35,740 bases of DNA from Corynebacterium sp. (GTDB lineage Bacteria > Actinomycetota > Actinomycetes > Mycobacteriales > Mycobacteriaceae). Shown piece by piece: positions 35,372 through 35,740 of this stretch. The stretch is taken from positions 1 to 35,740 of the forward strand of contig NZ_JALAGY010000035.1 of assembly GCF_022712195.1 (NCBI RefSeq). The letters are read 5' to 3'. The notes beneath the pieces are model-generated. The model was given only the letters and a program-made list of their open reading frames with translations, was not told where the DNA came from and made no database searches. Position 1 is the stretch's first letter. Each line of letters begins with the position of its first letter. The position numbers and the translations under genes are program-made.

Positions 35372-35456
35372 CCCCACCGGTGTCGGATTGTCGCCCTCCC
35401 AGGCAGGGTCCAGGGGGAGAACCCTGCCTGGGAGGGCGACAATCCGACATGTGGGG
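35372..35456. repeat. Long near-perfect inverted repeat (possible terminator or small repetitive element)
   Basis: 29 consecutive base pairs (35381-35409 with 35421-35449) around an 11-nt purine-rich loop, then a small internal loop and six more pairs (35372-35377 with 35451-35456). It lies 31 bp behind the exporter gene and about 100 bp before the S4 gene. It is far longer and more perfect than the other terminator-like stems here, and has no T tract. Confidence 0.9.
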
Positions 35457-35541
35457 CGGGGCAGGGGACGTCCCACAGCCCGCGATCGTCGCTGATGACG
35501 GCAATATCGGTGGAGGACTTCCCTGGCAACGTCCTGGGTCG

Positions 35542-35547
35542 TAGGAT
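35542..35547 (+). promoter_or_regulatory. -10 box of the S4-domain gene (likely leaderless)
   Basis: TAGGAT ends 7 nt before ATG 35555, and there is no ribosome site in the gap. Confidence 0.5.
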
Positions 35548-35554
35548 GGTCGGC

Positions 35555-35740
35555 ATGCCTGAGCGAGAAGAGCACAAGGTACCGGCGCAGGACGTCCCCG
35601 TCCGCGGGGACGACATCCGACTGGGGCAGTTCATCAAACTGGCGAACCTGGTCGATTCCGGCGGCGCGGCCAAGGAGGCTGTCGCCGCCGGCCGGGTGAC
35701 GGTCAACGGCGAGGCTGACACCCGCCGCGGCCGGCACCGG
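35555..35740 (+). CDS. S4-domain RNA-binding protein (3' end outside window)
   Basis: Sixty-two codons are visible. After a short charged N-terminus the S4 RNA-binding fold is clear: DIRLGQFIKLANLVDSGGAAKEAVAAGRVTVNGEADTRRGR. This matches small stand-alone S4 proteins (YbcJ/YaaA/RlbA type, about 70-130 residues), which bind structured RNA, probably ribosomal. ATG 35555 is supported by the TAGGAT box 7 nt upstream. The frame is open to the window edge. Confidence 0.85.
   Translation, partial: MPEREEHKVPAQDVPVRGDDIRLGQFIKLANLVDSGGAAKEAVAAGRVTVNGEADTRRGRHR

Overview
The window reads as the chromosome of a high-GC Corynebacterium; the C. variabile / C. nuruki type is my guess. The evidence is a strong G/C third-position bias, enzymes specific to the mycolic-acid/arabinogalactan wall (DprE1, DprE2, GlfT1, the Wzm/Wzt galactan exporter, GtrA), an Lsr2 xenogeneic silencer, an actinobacterial ferrochelatase with C-terminal cysteines, and many start codons placed 6-7 nt behind a TAnnnT box, as expected for leaderless actinobacterial mRNAs. 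From memory, the order resembles M. tuberculosis Rv3777-Rv3791 with extra genes inserted.

Layout. 1-722: 3' end of a secretory-type lipase. 748-3281: copper efflux operon copZ-copA (minus strand) with a CsoR-type operator inside its promoter, divergent from an Old Yellow Enzyme gene (3408-4520). 4638-6844: dprE2-dprE1 (minus strand). 6885-12834: a 1029-residue TPR-like protein and four unrecognised proteins. 12987-14056: two overlapping GtrA genes. 14068-15000: glfT1. 15040-19711: a block that is not wall synthesis, made of a MarR regulator, a lone IS630-type HTH protein, hemH, lsr2 and a KimA-like APC permease. 19717-22287: wzm-wzt plus a small NAD-dependent epimerase (minus strand). 22475-24788: a PLP-fold protein (Rv3778c-like) convergent with a quinone oxidoreductase (Rv3777-like). 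24894-24978: tRNA-Ser(UGA) with a strong terminator. 25107-26633: a GntP permease. 26669-28061: an L,D-transpeptidase and a hypothetical protein. 28471-34661: gltB-gltD behind a roughly 410-bp leader region. 34690-35340: a LysE-type exporter. 35555-end: an S4-domain protein cut by the window edge.

How the genes fit together. DprE1/DprE2 make the arabinose donor decaprenyl-phosphoryl-arabinose. The smaller GtrA is the Rv3789 homologue tied to that lipid. GlfT1 starts the galactan chain and Wzm/Wzt exports lipid-linked galactan, so most of 4.6-24.8 kb concerns arabinogalactan. The L,D-transpeptidase adds peptidoglycan cross-linking. gltBD and the LysE-type exporter concern glutamate and amino acids.

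The least expected signals are: nine-base, in-frame tandem repeats in ten or more places, three of which run through a stop codon; a near-perfect 29-bp hairpin near the right end; a class-V aminotransferase-like protein with no visible PLP lysine; a lone IS630-type DNA-binding protein divergent from hemH; and a promoter whose -35 box lies in the loop of the preceding terminator. No intact mobile element, CRISPR array, rRNA gene or phage is visible.
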